Source: Berkiella sp963829835 (GTDB lineage Bacteria > Pseudomonadota > Gammaproteobacteria > Berkiellales > Berkiellaceae). Taken from it: a stretch of 64,000 nt of DNA. Below are positions 1 to 8,227 of the stretch, piece by piece. The position numbers and the translations under genes are program-made. The first letter of the stretch is position 1. Each line of letters starts with the position of its first letter. Under the pieces are notes generated by a model that saw nothing but the letters and a program-made list of their open reading frames with translations, had not been told where the DNA came from and searched no databases. The stretch lies in contig CAWHKC010000002.1 in the NCBI GenBank assembly GCA_963829835.1, positions 1 through 64,000 of the forward strand, given 5' to 3'.

Positions 1-350
1 TAAATTCCATCAATGGAAAAGATGTTAACGATAAGACCATTGCTATCAGCAAGATTACTGAAGTCAATCAAGCCAAAGGACATTGCCACATTTTATATGT
101 GACCAAAACGGAAGAAGACAATATTAAAAAAATAGTCAGCGCAGTCGAAACGCTTCCGATGCTTACTTTTGGTGATATGGAACATTTTGCTGAGAAAGGC
201 GGAGATATGAACTTTTACGTCCTCAATAACCGCCTTGCGATTATGATCAATCCACCTTCTGTTGAAAAAGCGCATTTAAAAATTGGGGAGCGGATGTTAA
301 AGGTTGTTACCGTAATCCCACCCGTGGACCAATCTGGTAGGCCCGGTTAG
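1..350 (+). CDS. YfiR/DUF4154 family protein, C-terminal part (5' end outside window)
   Basis: The reading frame is open from the first bases of the window to the TAG at 348-350, so this is the 3' part of a gene that starts upstream. The visible residues (CHILYV, a run of acidic/lysine residues, LTFGDME, a GGDMNFYV stretch, NNRLAIMINP, and HLKIGERML near the end) follow the pattern of the YfiR/DUF4154 family: a CHILY-like start, a conserved Gly-Gly segment, and a final 'LKI...LL' helix. Family members are periplasmic and often repress a membrane diguanylate cyclase (YfiN type); whether such a partner lies upstream cannot be seen. The stop overlaps the convergent mtnP stop by 4 bp. Family assignment is fairly firm; function is inferred. 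Confidence 0.7.
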   Translation, partial: NSINGKDVNDKTIAISKITEVNQAKGHCHILYVTKTEEDNIKKIVSAVETLPMLTFGDMEHFAEKGGDMNFYVLNNRLAIMINPPSVEKAHLKIGERMLKVVTVIPPVDQSGRPG

Positions 351-1075
351 GGAACGTCTAGAATGATGGCTTCTACTAAATTCTCGACCCATTTCTCACG
401 CGTTGCTAATCGTGCCATGTCAGCTTCTGCGGTTGTGTGTGAAGCGCCATAGCGCACCACCAGCGCAATACAGGCATAATCTAAACCTAATTCACGCGCA
501 AGTGCCGCTTCAGGCATACCTGTCATGCCAACGAGATGACAGCCATCACTGGCAAGCATTTTCGCTTCTGCAATGGTTTCTAAACGAGGACCCTGCATAA
601 TGCCGTAGGTTGCTTTGGTTTCAAATTGATAATTTAATTCCTTCCCTTTGCGAATGATAATTTGTCTTAAATTTTCGCTATAAGGTAAAGCCAGATCGAT
701 ATGGGTAACACTCTCTTCTTCACCCAGAAAAGTATTTTCACGTCCATAAGTATAATCGATGAGTTGATCTGGAATGACTAAATCGCCAGGTTTAAAATCA
801 GCAGCAATACCTGCTACAGCTGCAGTAGCGATAACGGTTTGTACACCAGCATCACGTAAAGCCCAGATATTTGCACGATAGTTTATTTTGTGAGGTGCCA
901 TTGGCTCAGTAGAGCCTCTGCGCGGCAGATAAACCACTTCTTGTTCACCTAAAATGCCATAACTTAATGGCGCAGAAGGTTCTCCAAAGGGTGTTATAAC
1001 ACTGGTACTATGGGTAAGACTTAAATTCTTAAGAGCAGCGAAATGGGATCCGCCGATAACTGCAACTTTGTTCAT
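347..1075 (-). CDS. mtnP: S-methyl-5'-thioinosine / methylthioadenosine phosphorylase
   Basis: A 242-residue member of the PNP/MTAP phosphorylase family (class 2), which splits methylthio-nucleosides with phosphate into base and methylthioribose-1-phosphate in the cytoplasm. Visible hallmarks are the N-terminal IGGSHFA strand, the phosphate-binding PHKINYRANIWAL segment, MQGPRLET, and VGMTGMPEAALARELG, the signature around the substrate methionine. Length is normal for the short bacterial forms, which include the methylthioinosine phosphorylase next to nagZ in Pseudomonas; the same nagZ linkage is seen here. It is the last gene of the operon, 10 bp after hpt. Methylthioinosine and methylthioadenosine specificity cannot be separated by eye. 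Confidence 0.85.
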   Translation of the reverse strand: MNKVAVIGGSHFAALKNLSLTHSTSVITPFGEPSAPLSYGILGEQEVVYLPRRGSTEPMAPHKINYRANIWALRDAGVQTVIATAAVAGIAADFKPGDLVIPDQLIDYTYGRENTFLGEEESVTHIDLALPYSENLRQIIIRKGKELNYQFETKATYGIMQGPRLETIAEAKMLASDGCHLVGMTGMPEAALARELGLDYACIALVVRYGASHTTAEADMARLATREKWVENLVEAIILDVP

Positions 1076-1085
1076 TTATCCTTTA

Positions 1086-1709
1086 TTATTGATCTTCCAA
1101 GGCAACTGAAAAAATCCCTGGAGCATTTCTCAAATATCCTTTGTAGTCCATTCCATAACCAAAGACATACCGATTTTCAACAACAACTCCGGTATAATCT
1201 GCCTTTTGAACAGCATCGATGGGACGAGATACTTCTTTCTCAACCAAAACTGCTGTTTTAATCTCAGCTGCCCCTTGTGAACGACAATAATCTGCAATGC
1301 CAGCAAGCGTTACGCCCCTGTCTAAAATGTCGTCAACAATCAGGACTGTTCTCCCTTTCAATGAAACTCTTGGCGTTGCCACCCATGCCAATTTCGATTC
1401 GGTTGAATTATCAGTGCTATCACCATAGCGCGTGGCATGAATGTAATCGACTTGCAGCGGAAAATCTAATAGGGTCAATAATTTGCCTGTTAGAACCACT
1501 CCACCAATTAAAACACATAGTACAACAGGATCTTCATCTTGTAGATCATGATGGATTTTACTCGCCATTCCAAGGAGTGCTTTTTCAACTTCTGTGGAAC
1601 TAAAAAGACATTTTGCGCGAGAAAACACCTTTCGAATATGTTCAGATGACAGCGTATCAGTCATTTCTTGGGAGAGTTCCTCAACTGGACGATCTATTGT
1701 AATTTCCAT
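1086..1709 (-). CDS. hpt: hypoxanthine-guanine phosphoribosyltransferase
   Basis: A 207-residue type I phosphoribosyltransferase that salvages hypoxanthine and guanine with PRPP. The PRPP-binding loop is clear (VLIVDDILDRGVTL, around residues 120-133), preceded by the flexible-loop region (YIHATRYGDST) and followed by the Lys-bearing purine-binding strand (AVLVEKEV) and an aromatic YVFGYGMDYKGYLRN segment that stacks on the base. It sits between nagZ (83 bp gap) and mtnP (10 bp gap); mtnP releases hypoxanthine or adenine, so the pair makes a short purine salvage route. The N-terminus carries about 20 extra residues compared with typical 180-residue forms. Confidence 0.88.
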   Translation of the reverse strand: MEITIDRPVEELSQEMTDTLSSEHIRKVFSRAKCLFSSTEVEKALLGMASKIHHDLQDEDPVVLCVLIGGVVLTGKLLTLLDFPLQVDYIHATRYGDSTDNSTESKLAWVATPRVSLKGRTVLIVDDILDRGVTLAGIADYCRSQGAAEIKTAVLVEKEVSRPIDAVQKADYTGVVVENRYVFGYGMDYKGYLRNAPGIFSVALEDQ

Positions 1710-1792
1710 TCTGTACAGCCGTTATGAAAGGTAAAGAACTCAATTGTTCTAAGTCTAATAGAGTATGATTTTTTACAGAGAACTGCAAGGCT

Positions 1793-2878
1793 TTACTCTC
1801 CAACAGGCGTTGCAACTTGAGCTGCTGCTGACGTTGCTAAAAACCCTTCCAATTCAGCCAACACACTATGTGCTTCTAACCATTGAGGACTTGTTGCCAA
1901 ATCCTGCCAAGTGGGTGATTCGCCACTCGCCAATAAACTTAAGCGTCTTCTTTGAGTAGGTTCATGGTGATTAAAATTAATCCCTTCTAAAGCACTTAAT
2001 GCGCCTGCTCGGTTATTACAGATCAAAACAAAATCACATCCTGCTTCTAAAGCTGTGCGGGCTCTTTGTGGATAATCACCCATGCCAGCAGCGCCATTCA
2101 TGGAAAGACAATCACTCACTACAGTCCCTTTAAACGCTAATTTTTGACGCAGTACTGATTGCAACCAATAAGCAGAAAACCCAACAGGATAAGGATCAAT
2201 AGCCGGATACACAATATGCGCTGGCATGATGGCAGCAATACCAAATTCAATCAGTGTTTTAAAGGGGGTGAGATCAGGTTGAATTTGCGCAAAAGTCCGA
2301 GGATCTTCGGGTAATGCGTGATGAGAATCTACTTTAACAGAACCATGTCCTGGGAAATGTTTACCAGTGGCTTTCATTCCTGCTTTTGTCATGCCTTTTA
2401 CATAAGAAATAGCCAATAAAGAAACTAATTTGGGATCTTTATCAATGCATCTGTCTTTCATGACATCACTGACGCCCATCTCCAAATCTAAGACTGGCGC
2501 AAAACTTAAATCAACACCAAGAGATCTCACTTCTAAGGCCATTAAATAGCCTAATTTTTCACTCATTTCCTGAATTTTTGCTAATGGAAAAGCTTTCGCC
2601 TCATAGAGCTCACCTAACACTCTAAGTTTAGGTAATCGTGACATTTCTTTAATAAAACGTTGAACGCGGCCACCTTCTTGATCGACGCACAAAACAAGGT
2701 TAGGTCGGATAGCTTTAATGCTTTTTGCTAAAAGGGCTAATTGTTCCCGATTTTCATAATTGCGGCTAAAGAAAATGACACCACCTACATGCGGGTGTTT
2801 GATAATTTCCTCATCTTCTTTCGTGAGCGTTAATCCTTCGATATCGAGAATAACAGGGCCTATTGCATTTTCGTTCAT
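1793..2878 (-). CDS. nagZ: beta-N-acetylhexosaminidase NagZ (GH3)
   Basis: A 361-residue cytoplasmic glycoside hydrolase family 3 enzyme that removes GlcNAc from muropeptides during wall recycling. The diagnostic KHFPGHG motif followed by the DSHHALP loop with the catalytic His lies near residues 178-195. The strand carrying the nucleophile reads VVSDCLSMNGA, keeping the first Asp of the usual SDDLSM. Earlier family marks are CVDQEGGRVQR and SFAPVLDL. The ATG at 2878 has a GAGGA ribosome site 7 bases upstream and begins 3 bp after the L,D-transpeptidase stop, so the two wall enzymes are probably co-translated. Confidence 0.93.
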   Translation of the reverse strand: MNENAIGPVILDIEGLTLTKEDEEIIKHPHVGGVIFFSRNYENREQLALLAKSIKAIRPNLVLCVDQEGGRVQRFIKEMSRLPKLRVLGELYEAKAFPLAKIQEMSEKLGYLMALEVRSLGVDLSFAPVLDLEMGVSDVMKDRCIDKDPKLVSLLAISYVKGMTKAGMKATGKHFPGHGSVKVDSHHALPEDPRTFAQIQPDLTPFKTLIEFGIAAIMPAHIVYPAIDPYPVGFSAYWLQSVLRQKLAFKGTVVSDCLSMNGAAGMGDYPQRARTALEAGCDFVLICNNRAGALSALEGINFNHHEPTQRRRLSLLASGESPTWQDLATSPQWLEAHSVLAELEGFLATSAAAQVATPVGE

Positions 2879-2881
2879 TCA

Positions 2882-3403
2882 TCATCCTCTTATAAATACT
2901 TTTGTTCTAACGGGTATCACATCAAAAAGTTCAATAATGTCTTGATTGCGCATTCTGATGCAGCCTTGAGAGAGCGGCACACCCATTGGCTTACTATCAG
3001 GACAGCCGTGAATGTAAATAAATCGTTGCATGGTATCACAATCACCCAAGCGGTTTTTTCCCACTTCAAGGCCGCTGAGCCAAAGTATACGGGTCAATAT
3101 CCAATCTTTGCCTGGATATTGTTCTTCTAATTCTGGTGTATAGATATTAGGCATTGGTCGCCTAGCTATAAAAATGGTATTGGCTGGTTGCGCGTGGCCA
3201 ATTTTCGCTCTGATAATATGCCAACCTCTTGGTGTTTGGTTGCTGCCTTGCTTTTCTCCCACACCTCTTAAACCCGTTGAAATCGGATAGGTTTTAAAGA
3301 GCTTACCCTCGTGCAGGTGGTAAAGCTGCTGGCTAGGCACATCAATAAGGATTTGCTGCAGATCTATGCTCAATTTTTTAGCCGGTTGTTCAACTGCTTT
3401 CAT
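2882..3403 (-). CDS. L,D-transpeptidase (YkuD domain), no visible signal peptide
   Basis: A YkuD-fold protein whose C-terminus holds the active site: IYIHGC, then a 14-residue loop and SQGCIRMRN with the catalytic Cys. The usual SHGC is SQGC here. Family members cross-link meso-DAP residues of peptidoglycan or anchor lipoproteins in the periplasm. I choose ATG 3403 (173 residues); an upstream TTG at 3454 would extend it by 17 residues but overlaps the next gene and lacks a ribosome site. Neither start gives a convincing signal peptide, which is odd for a periplasmic enzyme. It leads the nagZ-hpt-mtnP operon with a 3 bp gap. Confidence 0.82.
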   Translation of the reverse strand: MKAVEQPAKKLSIDLQQILIDVPSQQLYHLHEGKLFKTYPISTGLRGVGEKQGSNQTPRGWHIIRAKIGHAQPANTIFIARRPMPNIYTPELEEQYPGKDWILTRILWLSGLEVGKNRLGDCDTMQRFIYIHGCPDSKPMGVPLSQGCIRMRNQDIIELFDVIPVRTKVFIRG

Positions 3404-3443
3404 CGTTCTATAGTCAACAGGTTGTTTTATAAGGAGTTTGAAA

Positions 3444-3866
3444 ATGATTATCAATTATAAAAAATTAGCTACAAACACTATCGGTATCTTAGCGGGATCT
3501 TTGCTTTGTGCAACTGTAGCTCAGGGAGTTGTTCCTGCTCAAATTACTTTCAGCAATCTTACTGATCTTGCTTTGACTACCAGTATAGCTGGGCTCCCAG
3601 GAAAAGGAATTGCTGCCAATGCGGTTAAACCTGTCAGTTACGGCATTGTCTCCCTGGCTTGCAACTTTTATAAAGTAGTGAATAGTTGTCCAATCGAATT
3701 TACAGATGCTGCTACCGGAGCTAAGGTTGCTTCAGTTTATATCAACTCCGAAACTGCGACTTTAACTCAAGCACCAACATTTTATGGCAACTACGCTAAT
3801 CTTTATGAAGTCAAAGGTTGGGAAGCATCTCCTCTCTCTGAAATCAGTATCGTCAAGAAGTCTTAG
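3444..3866 (+). CDS. small secreted protein of unknown function
   Basis: A 140-residue protein with a Sec signal (positive start MIINYKK, hydrophobic core, likely cut near VAQG around residues 27-30). The mature part is about 110 residues, rich in Ala, Ser and Thr, with two Cys (SLACNF and NSCPI) that could form a disulfide. I recognise no family. The start is decided by the ribosome site AAGGAG at 3431-3436, 7 bases before ATG 3444; the in-frame TTG at 3438 is too close. It is transcribed alone, divergent from the L,D-transpeptidase operon, and followed by a strong terminator. A periplasmic or secreted role is inferred from the signal peptide only. Confidence 0.7.
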   Translation: MIINYKKLATNTIGILAGSLLCATVAQGVVPAQITFSNLTDLALTTSIAGLPGKGIAANAVKPVSYGIVSLACNFYKVVNSCPIEFTDAATGAKVASVYINSETATLTQAPTFYGNYANLYEVKGWEASPLSEISIVKKS

Positions 3867-3874
3867 TCACTAAT

Positions 3875-3903
3875 AAAAAGCCCCCATAATGGGGGCTTTT
3901 TTT
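3875..3903 (+). terminator. rho-independent terminator after the small secreted gene
   Basis: A perfect stem AAAAAGCCCCC / GGGGGCTTTTT with the loop ATAAT, followed by T residues to 3903. It starts 8 bp after the stop at 3866. Its A-rich 5' arm would also act as a T-run on the other strand, so it may serve the convergent TetR gene too. Confidence 0.93.
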
Positions 3904-3915
3904 AAAGAAAGGATC

Positions 3916-4590
3916 TTAATCGACCAATTCTTCTTCCATCAATGCTGCGTGAGAAGTTGCTGTTGCTGGCATTTGGACTTTGCGATTCGCTAAGCCTTCT
4001 AACCATGCACGCAATTCTTCAGTCTGACGTTGTGCTAATTTTGGATCTTTAAAGGTATGAGTAAGTAAGAACATGCCTTGAATGCTAGAAATAAGATTTA
4101 AAGCTAAGCCTGGCGCTTTTTGATCAAAGCTAAGTGCTCTAAATTGTTCTTCAGACCAAACTAAAATATCGTGCAATAATTTAGCTGCTAAGTCAGATAA
4201 TGCACCACCTTGTTTGCCTAATTCTTGGCATAAACCACCAATAGGGCAACCAAAGCGAGCCGTGATTTCTAAGTTTTCGAGACTGTACTTCACCAAAGTC
4301 ATCAAACGCGCCAATGGATCGGAGATTTCAGACCAAGAGGCTAATCTTTCAGACCATTCAGAAGCTCTTTTTTCTATAACAGCAATACCAATGGCTTCTT
4401 TGGTTTTGAAATAATAGTAAACATTGCCTAAGGGCACATCTGCTTCTTGGGCAATATCAGCAAGGGTGGTTAAATTGAAGCCTTGTTGATGAATCAGTAT
4501 CTTGGCTGCTTCGATTAGTCTAATACGTTTATCTGTTTTCCGTGGCATAAATTCTAGTCCATTTACTTTGGGGATAAACTTGACGTCCAT
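3916..4590 (-). CDS. TetR/AcrR family transcriptional regulator
   Basis: A 224-residue one-component repressor. The N-terminal helix-turn-helix is plain: RLIEAAKILIHQQGF, then TTLADIAQEADVPLGNVYYYFKTKEAI, the classic TetR motif with YYYF. The C-terminal ligand domain is helical with no family signature I can name. Start 4590 has a weak AGGT ribosome site; an ATG at 4548 (MPRKTDKR) is an equally plausible start. It lies 85 bp downstream of fadL on the same strand, with a 14-bp dyad between them, so control of fadL or of itself is a reasonable guess. The ligand is unknown; acyl-CoA is attractive from context but unproven. Confidence 0.85.
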   Translation of the reverse strand: MDVKFIPKVNGLEFMPRKTDKRIRLIEAAKILIHQQGFNLTTLADIAQEADVPLGNVYYYFKTKEAIGIAVIEKRASEWSERLASWSEISDPLARLMTLVKYSLENLEITARFGCPIGGLCQELGKQGGALSDLAAKLLHDILVWSEEQFRALSFDQKAPGLALNLISSIQGMFLLTHTFKDPKLAQRQTEELRAWLEGLANRKVQMPATATSHAALMEEELVD

Positions 4591-4606
4591 CCACTACCTA
4601 TACTAC

Positions 4607-4640
4607 TTATGGCTAGCGTTCCTTGAAACGCTAACCATAA
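4607..4640. promoter_or_regulatory. inverted repeat between fadL and the TetR gene (candidate operator)
   Basis: Two 14-base arms (TTATGGCTAGCGTT and AACGCTAACCATAA) pair with one mismatch around a 6-base centre. The dyad is 16 bp upstream of the TetR start. No T-run follows on either strand, so a terminator is unlikely. A TetR binding site or an mRNA hairpin fits better. Confidence 0.45.
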
Positions 4641-4675
4641 CCCCTTTTCGTCAAGCGCTTTGCTAACTCATCAGA

Positions 4676-6085
4676 TTATACGAAATTGTAGCGTAATTGG
4701 ATACCTACAAGATCAGCAGATCCTTTATAATCACCCGCCAAACTGGCTGCAGTGATTGGCGTATCAGAACCAGCAATAAAGGGCGCTCGTTCGCGAAGTG
4801 ATGCATCATCAAAGAAGAGATGTGCATATCCGAAGTCAATACGAACTGCTTCATTAAACGTAAAAGCACCACCTATAGCAGCCCAAATTCTATCGCTATC
4901 TGGTAAACGCGCTGTACGGAAGTCATCACGAACTGGCGTTTGATCATATGCTGTACCAATACGGAACAACCAGTTTGCGTCATAGGTATAAATCATACCA
5001 AGAGCAATCCGACGAGAATCTTTAAAGTGTTCCCAAGTGTCGGTATCAATACCAGGAGATGTTGCAACTTGCGCACCACCTGCAAAAACTGGAACGCCTC
5101 TATTTGGCTCAAAACGGAGTCTCAAGGTATGGAACCGACTCCAATTTGTCCAAGCAGCATCCGCCGTTACAGCGAACTGATCATTAAATTCATGATATAA
5201 ACTTAATGTCCAGGTCTCAGGCAAAGTGATATCAGAACGAACTCGACTGAGAGTATAAGTACCTTCAGCTGGTCCGAAACCTGCTAATGCACCGTTCAAA
5301 TAAGGCACTAAATTTTCACTGTTGCCTTCAGCATGCAAGTTGAGATGAGATCGGTAGCTCAAGCCAACACGAGTTGTTTCCAATGGTGACCATAGGATCC
5401 CTGTATGCCAACCATAGCCCCAACCTTCAGCACGGTTCTTTTGGAAACCATCTAATGCGGCATTGCCAGCTCCAGTGCGAACTTCAAGCACTGCTTTGCC
5501 CCATAACGCATCAGCACCGATACCAAATGAAAAGCATGGACTAAATTCATAGGCAATGCTTGGACTAAAATCGAGTGACTGAACACTGGAGTTAGTAGCC
5601 AAGTAACGAGCAATACCATTTTCTTGATATTCGGTATCTAGACCAAATGGTGCTGTTACGTTAAAACCGAAAATCCAACGATCATCAATCCGTTTGGATA
5701 AATGAAAGGTAGGCACATAATTTAACGTACCTGGATCATCATTTGAAACAGCCATTGGAAATGGCGTCGTGTTTACAGGAAAAAGCGGATGAAATGAAGT
5801 TGTTGCAGCTGAAGCATCAAAATCAAAATCACCATTAATCAAAATACCACTTAATACGATTTCACTTTCACCCAACCGTGTTAAACCGGCAGGATTATAG
5901 AATCCAGTACTGGCATCTTCAGCTAAAGCTGCAGTTCCACTGTAAGCTAAGCCTAAATTTGTAACGTTTTGTTCTTGAATTGCAAAGCCTGAAGCAAAAA
6001 CTTGGCTGGATAGACAGCTCATGACCAAGCCTGTGCTTAAGATTGCAACTTTTGATTTTATAGAAGTGTCCCAGTTCCTGGCCAC
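4676..6085 (-). CDS. fadL: FadL/OmpP1 family long-chain fatty acid outer-membrane transporter
   Basis: A 469-residue outer-membrane barrel. After a signal peptide (cut near QVFASG) the mature N-terminus reads GFAIQEQNVTNLGLAYSG, the FadL hatch region, with EDASTGFYNPAGLTRL containing the NPA motif of the family. The rest is alternating aromatic beta strands and the chain ends in aromatic/Val (RYNFV), as outer-membrane proteins do. FadL proteins carry long-chain fatty acids or other hydrophobic molecules across the outer membrane. The start is a GTG at 6085 with AAGGGAG 9 bases upstream. A full beta-oxidation operon 0.8 kb away makes fatty acids the likely cargo. Confidence 0.9.
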   Translation of the reverse strand: MARNWDTSIKSKVAILSTGLVMSCLSSQVFASGFAIQEQNVTNLGLAYSGTAALAEDASTGFYNPAGLTRLGESEIVLSGILINGDFDFDASAATTSFHPLFPVNTTPFPMAVSNDDPGTLNYVPTFHLSKRIDDRWIFGFNVTAPFGLDTEYQENGIARYLATNSSVQSLDFSPSIAYEFSPCFSFGIGADALWGKAVLEVRTGAGNAALDGFQKNRAEGWGYGWHTGILWSPLETTRVGLSYRSHLNLHAEGNSENLVPYLNGALAGFGPAEGTYTLSRVRSDITLPETWTLSLYHEFNDQFAVTADAAWTNWSRFHTLRLRFEPNRGVPVFAGGAQVATSPGIDTDTWEHFKDSRRIALGMIYTYDANWLFRIGTAYDQTPVRDDFRTARLPDSDRIWAAIGGAFTFNEAVRIDFGYAHLFFDDASLRERAPFIAGSDTPITAASLAGDYKGSADLVGIQLRYNFV

Positions 6086-6224
6086 GTTTATTTACTCCCT
6101 TAACTAAAAGAAAAGTACCATGCTCATAGTGGCATAAGGTATTGCATTATTGTTTTGACAATCAACTCATGCACATTGTCTCTGGATTCATACTTTACCG
6201 ATATAACTGCCATATGTGAATGCC

Positions 6225-6791
6225 CTAAGACAAATTAAATAAATCTTTTCTGAATTTTTCACTTGGTGGGGAACGCCCCATCCATACTTTTAACACCAAG
6301 TTGTAAAACTCATTGCCTTTTATGATGCCTTTCACTGCGCCTTTGATAATCACCTTCGTTCCCACATTCGGTATGTAGTCTAAAACCAAAGTATCACCTT
6401 CTTGTAAGGGCAAATCGACCATCTTAAAAAACTGACTAATGCTAATTTGCTCTCTTTCGATAATATCGGGTGGATTATTCTCATCAATACCTTCCTCCCA
6501 ATATTCCTTGAGATTATCGACAGTGCGTAAAAAATACAACCACATTCGCTTAGGTCCAACATCAATTAATGCTTGTTGCGGAGAAATATCAGGATTCAAA
6601 GAATAAAATGCACCTATATAACTATCTCTAAAATATAATTTGTGCAATGCAGCGCCACGAAGTTTTAAAACATCACCGGTTTCTTCAAGGACAGTTGTTT
6701 TAGGGATGTCTATTTTGTAAAAAGAATAGTTTTCTGCAAACACTAGATTGTGAATAAAGAGGGTTGTAACTAACAAAATAATTTTGAACAA
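6225..6791 (-). CDS. chalcone isomerase-like domain protein, exported
   Basis: A 188-residue protein with a signal peptide (FKIILLVTTLFIHNLVFAEN). The mature part matches the bacterial chalcone-isomerase-like family: LKLRGAALHKLYFRDSYIGAFY, RMWLYFLRTVDNLKEYWEEGI, LVLDYIPNVGTKVIIKG, and a final LKVWMGRSPPSEKFRKDLF. These proteins are periplasmic, usually lack isomerase activity, and may bind fatty acids or lipids, which would suit the neighbouring fadL and fad genes. The start appears to be TTG at 6791, supported by GAGGGAG at 6798-6804; that ribosome site touches the palindromic repeat at 6804. Function is inferred from family only. Confidence 0.72.
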   Translation of the reverse strand: MFKIILLVTTLFIHNLVFAENYSFYKIDIPKTTVLEETGDVLKLRGAALHKLYFRDSYIGAFYSLNPDISPQQALIDVGPKRMWLYFLRTVDNLKEYWEEGIDENNPPDIIEREQISISQFFKMVDLPLQEGDTLVLDYIPNVGTKVIIKGAVKGIIKGNEFYNLVLKVWMGRSPPSEKFRKDLFNLS

Positions 6792-6803
6792 AATTTTCTC
6801 CCT

Positions 6804-6888
6804 CTACGTACCGCGGCTTGTCCGCGGTATCCAGAATACTATAAATCAAAAACCTTTCTGGATCCCGCGAACAAGTCGCGGGAAGTAG
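6804..6888. repeat. pair of inverted REP-like palindromes
   Basis: Two 31-base copies face each other at 6804-6834 and 6858-6888. Each is itself a palindrome with a CCGCG/CGCGG core and ends in the shared ATCCAG. The copies match at all but about five positions. A further fragment (GCGGGACGTAG) lies near 6900-6910. A third copy occurs at 37482-37512. The arrangement is like bacterial REP doublets between genes. Confidence 0.75.
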
Positions 6889-6921
6889 AAAATTAGATAG
6901 CGGGACGTAGGAAGTGGGGGA

Positions 6922-8106
6922 TCATAACAATTCGAATATACCCGCGGCACCCATACCCGTCCCGATGCACATGGTCACCATCCCATATTTCAAGCGACGT
7001 CGCATTGCACCATGAATTAATTTGGTTGCTAATATAGCGCCGGTTGCTCCCAAAGGATGGCCTAAAGCAATCGCACCACCTAAAGGATTTACTTTATTGA
7101 TGGGTAGGCTCAATTCTTTAATTACCGCTAAGCTTTGCGCTGCAAAGGCTTCATTAAGTTCAATCCAATCGATATCACTTAATTTTAAATTCGTTTGCGC
7201 AAGGACTTCAGGGATGGCTTTAATCGGACCAATTCCCATAATTTCAGGCGGCACACCTGCAACACTGAAACCCCTAAATTTCGCAAGGGGTTTTAAATTA
7301 TATTCTTTTAGCATTTTTTCACTGACAACAACTAAGGCTGCTGCGCCATCACTCATTTGTGAGCTGTTGCCTGCTGTCACAGTGCCCTTAGCAGCAAAAG
7401 CCGTTTTTAACTTTGAAAGCACTTCGATGCTCGTATCGGCACGTGGTCCTTGATCTTGGCGAACTTCATCGGTTTTATACACTACCTTCTGTGCCTTCAA
7501 ATCAGGCGTTGCTGACACCACTTTAATGGGCAAGATTTCATCCAAATATTCCCCATTTTCAATTGCATGAATTGCTTTTTGATGGCTTGATAACGCAAAG
7601 GCATCCTGTTCCTCCCGAGAAATCTTCCACTGCTTTGCAACATTTTCCGCAGTGATCCCCATACCATAGGCAATTCCAATATGCTCTTCTTCAAAAAAAA
7701 GAGGATTGGCTGAAAATTGATGGCCCCCTAAAGGCACCATGCTCATACTCTCAACACCACCTGCGACAACCACATCCGCTAACCCTTGTGCAATCCTGTC
7801 AACTGCCATGCTGATTGCTTGTAGTCCTGAAGAACAAAAGCGATTAATCGTCACCGCAGGTACATTGTCCGGAAAACCGGCTAAAAGCGCGCCAATGCGC
7901 GCCACGTTCATGCCTTGCTCACCTTCAGGCATAGCGCAGCCAATGATCACATCATCAATTTTTTCCTTAGGAATTTGCGATGTTTTAGCCATCGCTCCAC
8001 GTAATACATGGCTTAGCAGATCATCCGGGCGTGTATGGCGAAAAACCCCTTTCGCTTTCCCAACTGCTGTGCGAACAGCAGCAACAATATAAGCATCTTG
8101 AATCAT
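6922..8106 (-). CDS. acetyl-CoA C-acyltransferase (thiolase, FadA-type)
   Basis: A 394-residue thiolase. The acyl-accepting Cys is in NRFCSSGLQA (near residue 90), the His in NEAFAAQ and GHPLGATGA, and the second Cys in MCIGTGMGAAG. All thiolase signatures are complete and length is standard. It performs the last step of beta-oxidation, splitting 3-ketoacyl-CoA. The ATG at 8106 has AAGGA 7 bases upstream. It is the last gene of the fad operon but is set apart from the FadN-type gene by 121 bp filled with a palindromic repeat, so its expression may differ from the genes before it. Confidence 0.92.
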   Translation of the reverse strand: MIQDAYIVAAVRTAVGKAKGVFRHTRPDDLLSHVLRGAMAKTSQIPKEKIDDVIIGCAMPEGEQGMNVARIGALLAGFPDNVPAVTINRFCSSGLQAISMAVDRIAQGLADVVVAGGVESMSMVPLGGHQFSANPLFFEEEHIGIAYGMGITAENVAKQWKISREEQDAFALSSHQKAIHAIENGEYLDEILPIKVVSATPDLKAQKVVYKTDEVRQDQGPRADTSIEVLSKLKTAFAAKGTVTAGNSSQMSDGAAALVVVSEKMLKEYNLKPLAKFRGFSVAGVPPEIMGIGPIKAIPEVLAQTNLKLSDIDWIELNEAFAAQSLAVIKELSLPINKVNPLGGAIALGHPLGATGAILATKLIHGAMRRRLKYGMVTMCIGTGMGAAGIFELL

Positions 8107-8125
8107 AATTTATCCTTTTTCTTTC

Positions 8126-8225
8126 CCCTCTCCCTTTCCTACTACGCTCAGAAGCTTCGTAGGACAGGTTGGGAGAGGATGGTTAGGGCCTGCTTGCCGA
8201 AGCTCTTAGCGTAGGCAGGTGAGGG
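8126..8225. repeat. composite palindromic repeat between the FadN-type gene and the thiolase
   Basis: This 121-bp gap holds CCCTCTCCC at the left and GGGAGAGGA further right, with two inner modules: TACGCTCAGAAGCTTCGTA and GCCGAAGCTCTTAGCGTAGG. The second module recurs at 51604-51636 with few changes and, inverted, at 51531-51559. Its position inside an operon suggests an mRNA hairpin that could affect stability or read-through. Confidence 0.65.
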
Positions 8226-8227
8226 TC

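Noticed and set aside
7022..7453. 143-residue plus-strand ORF
   Set aside because: It lies wholly inside the thiolase gene on the opposite strand and its sequence is what the reverse frame of a conserved gene gives.
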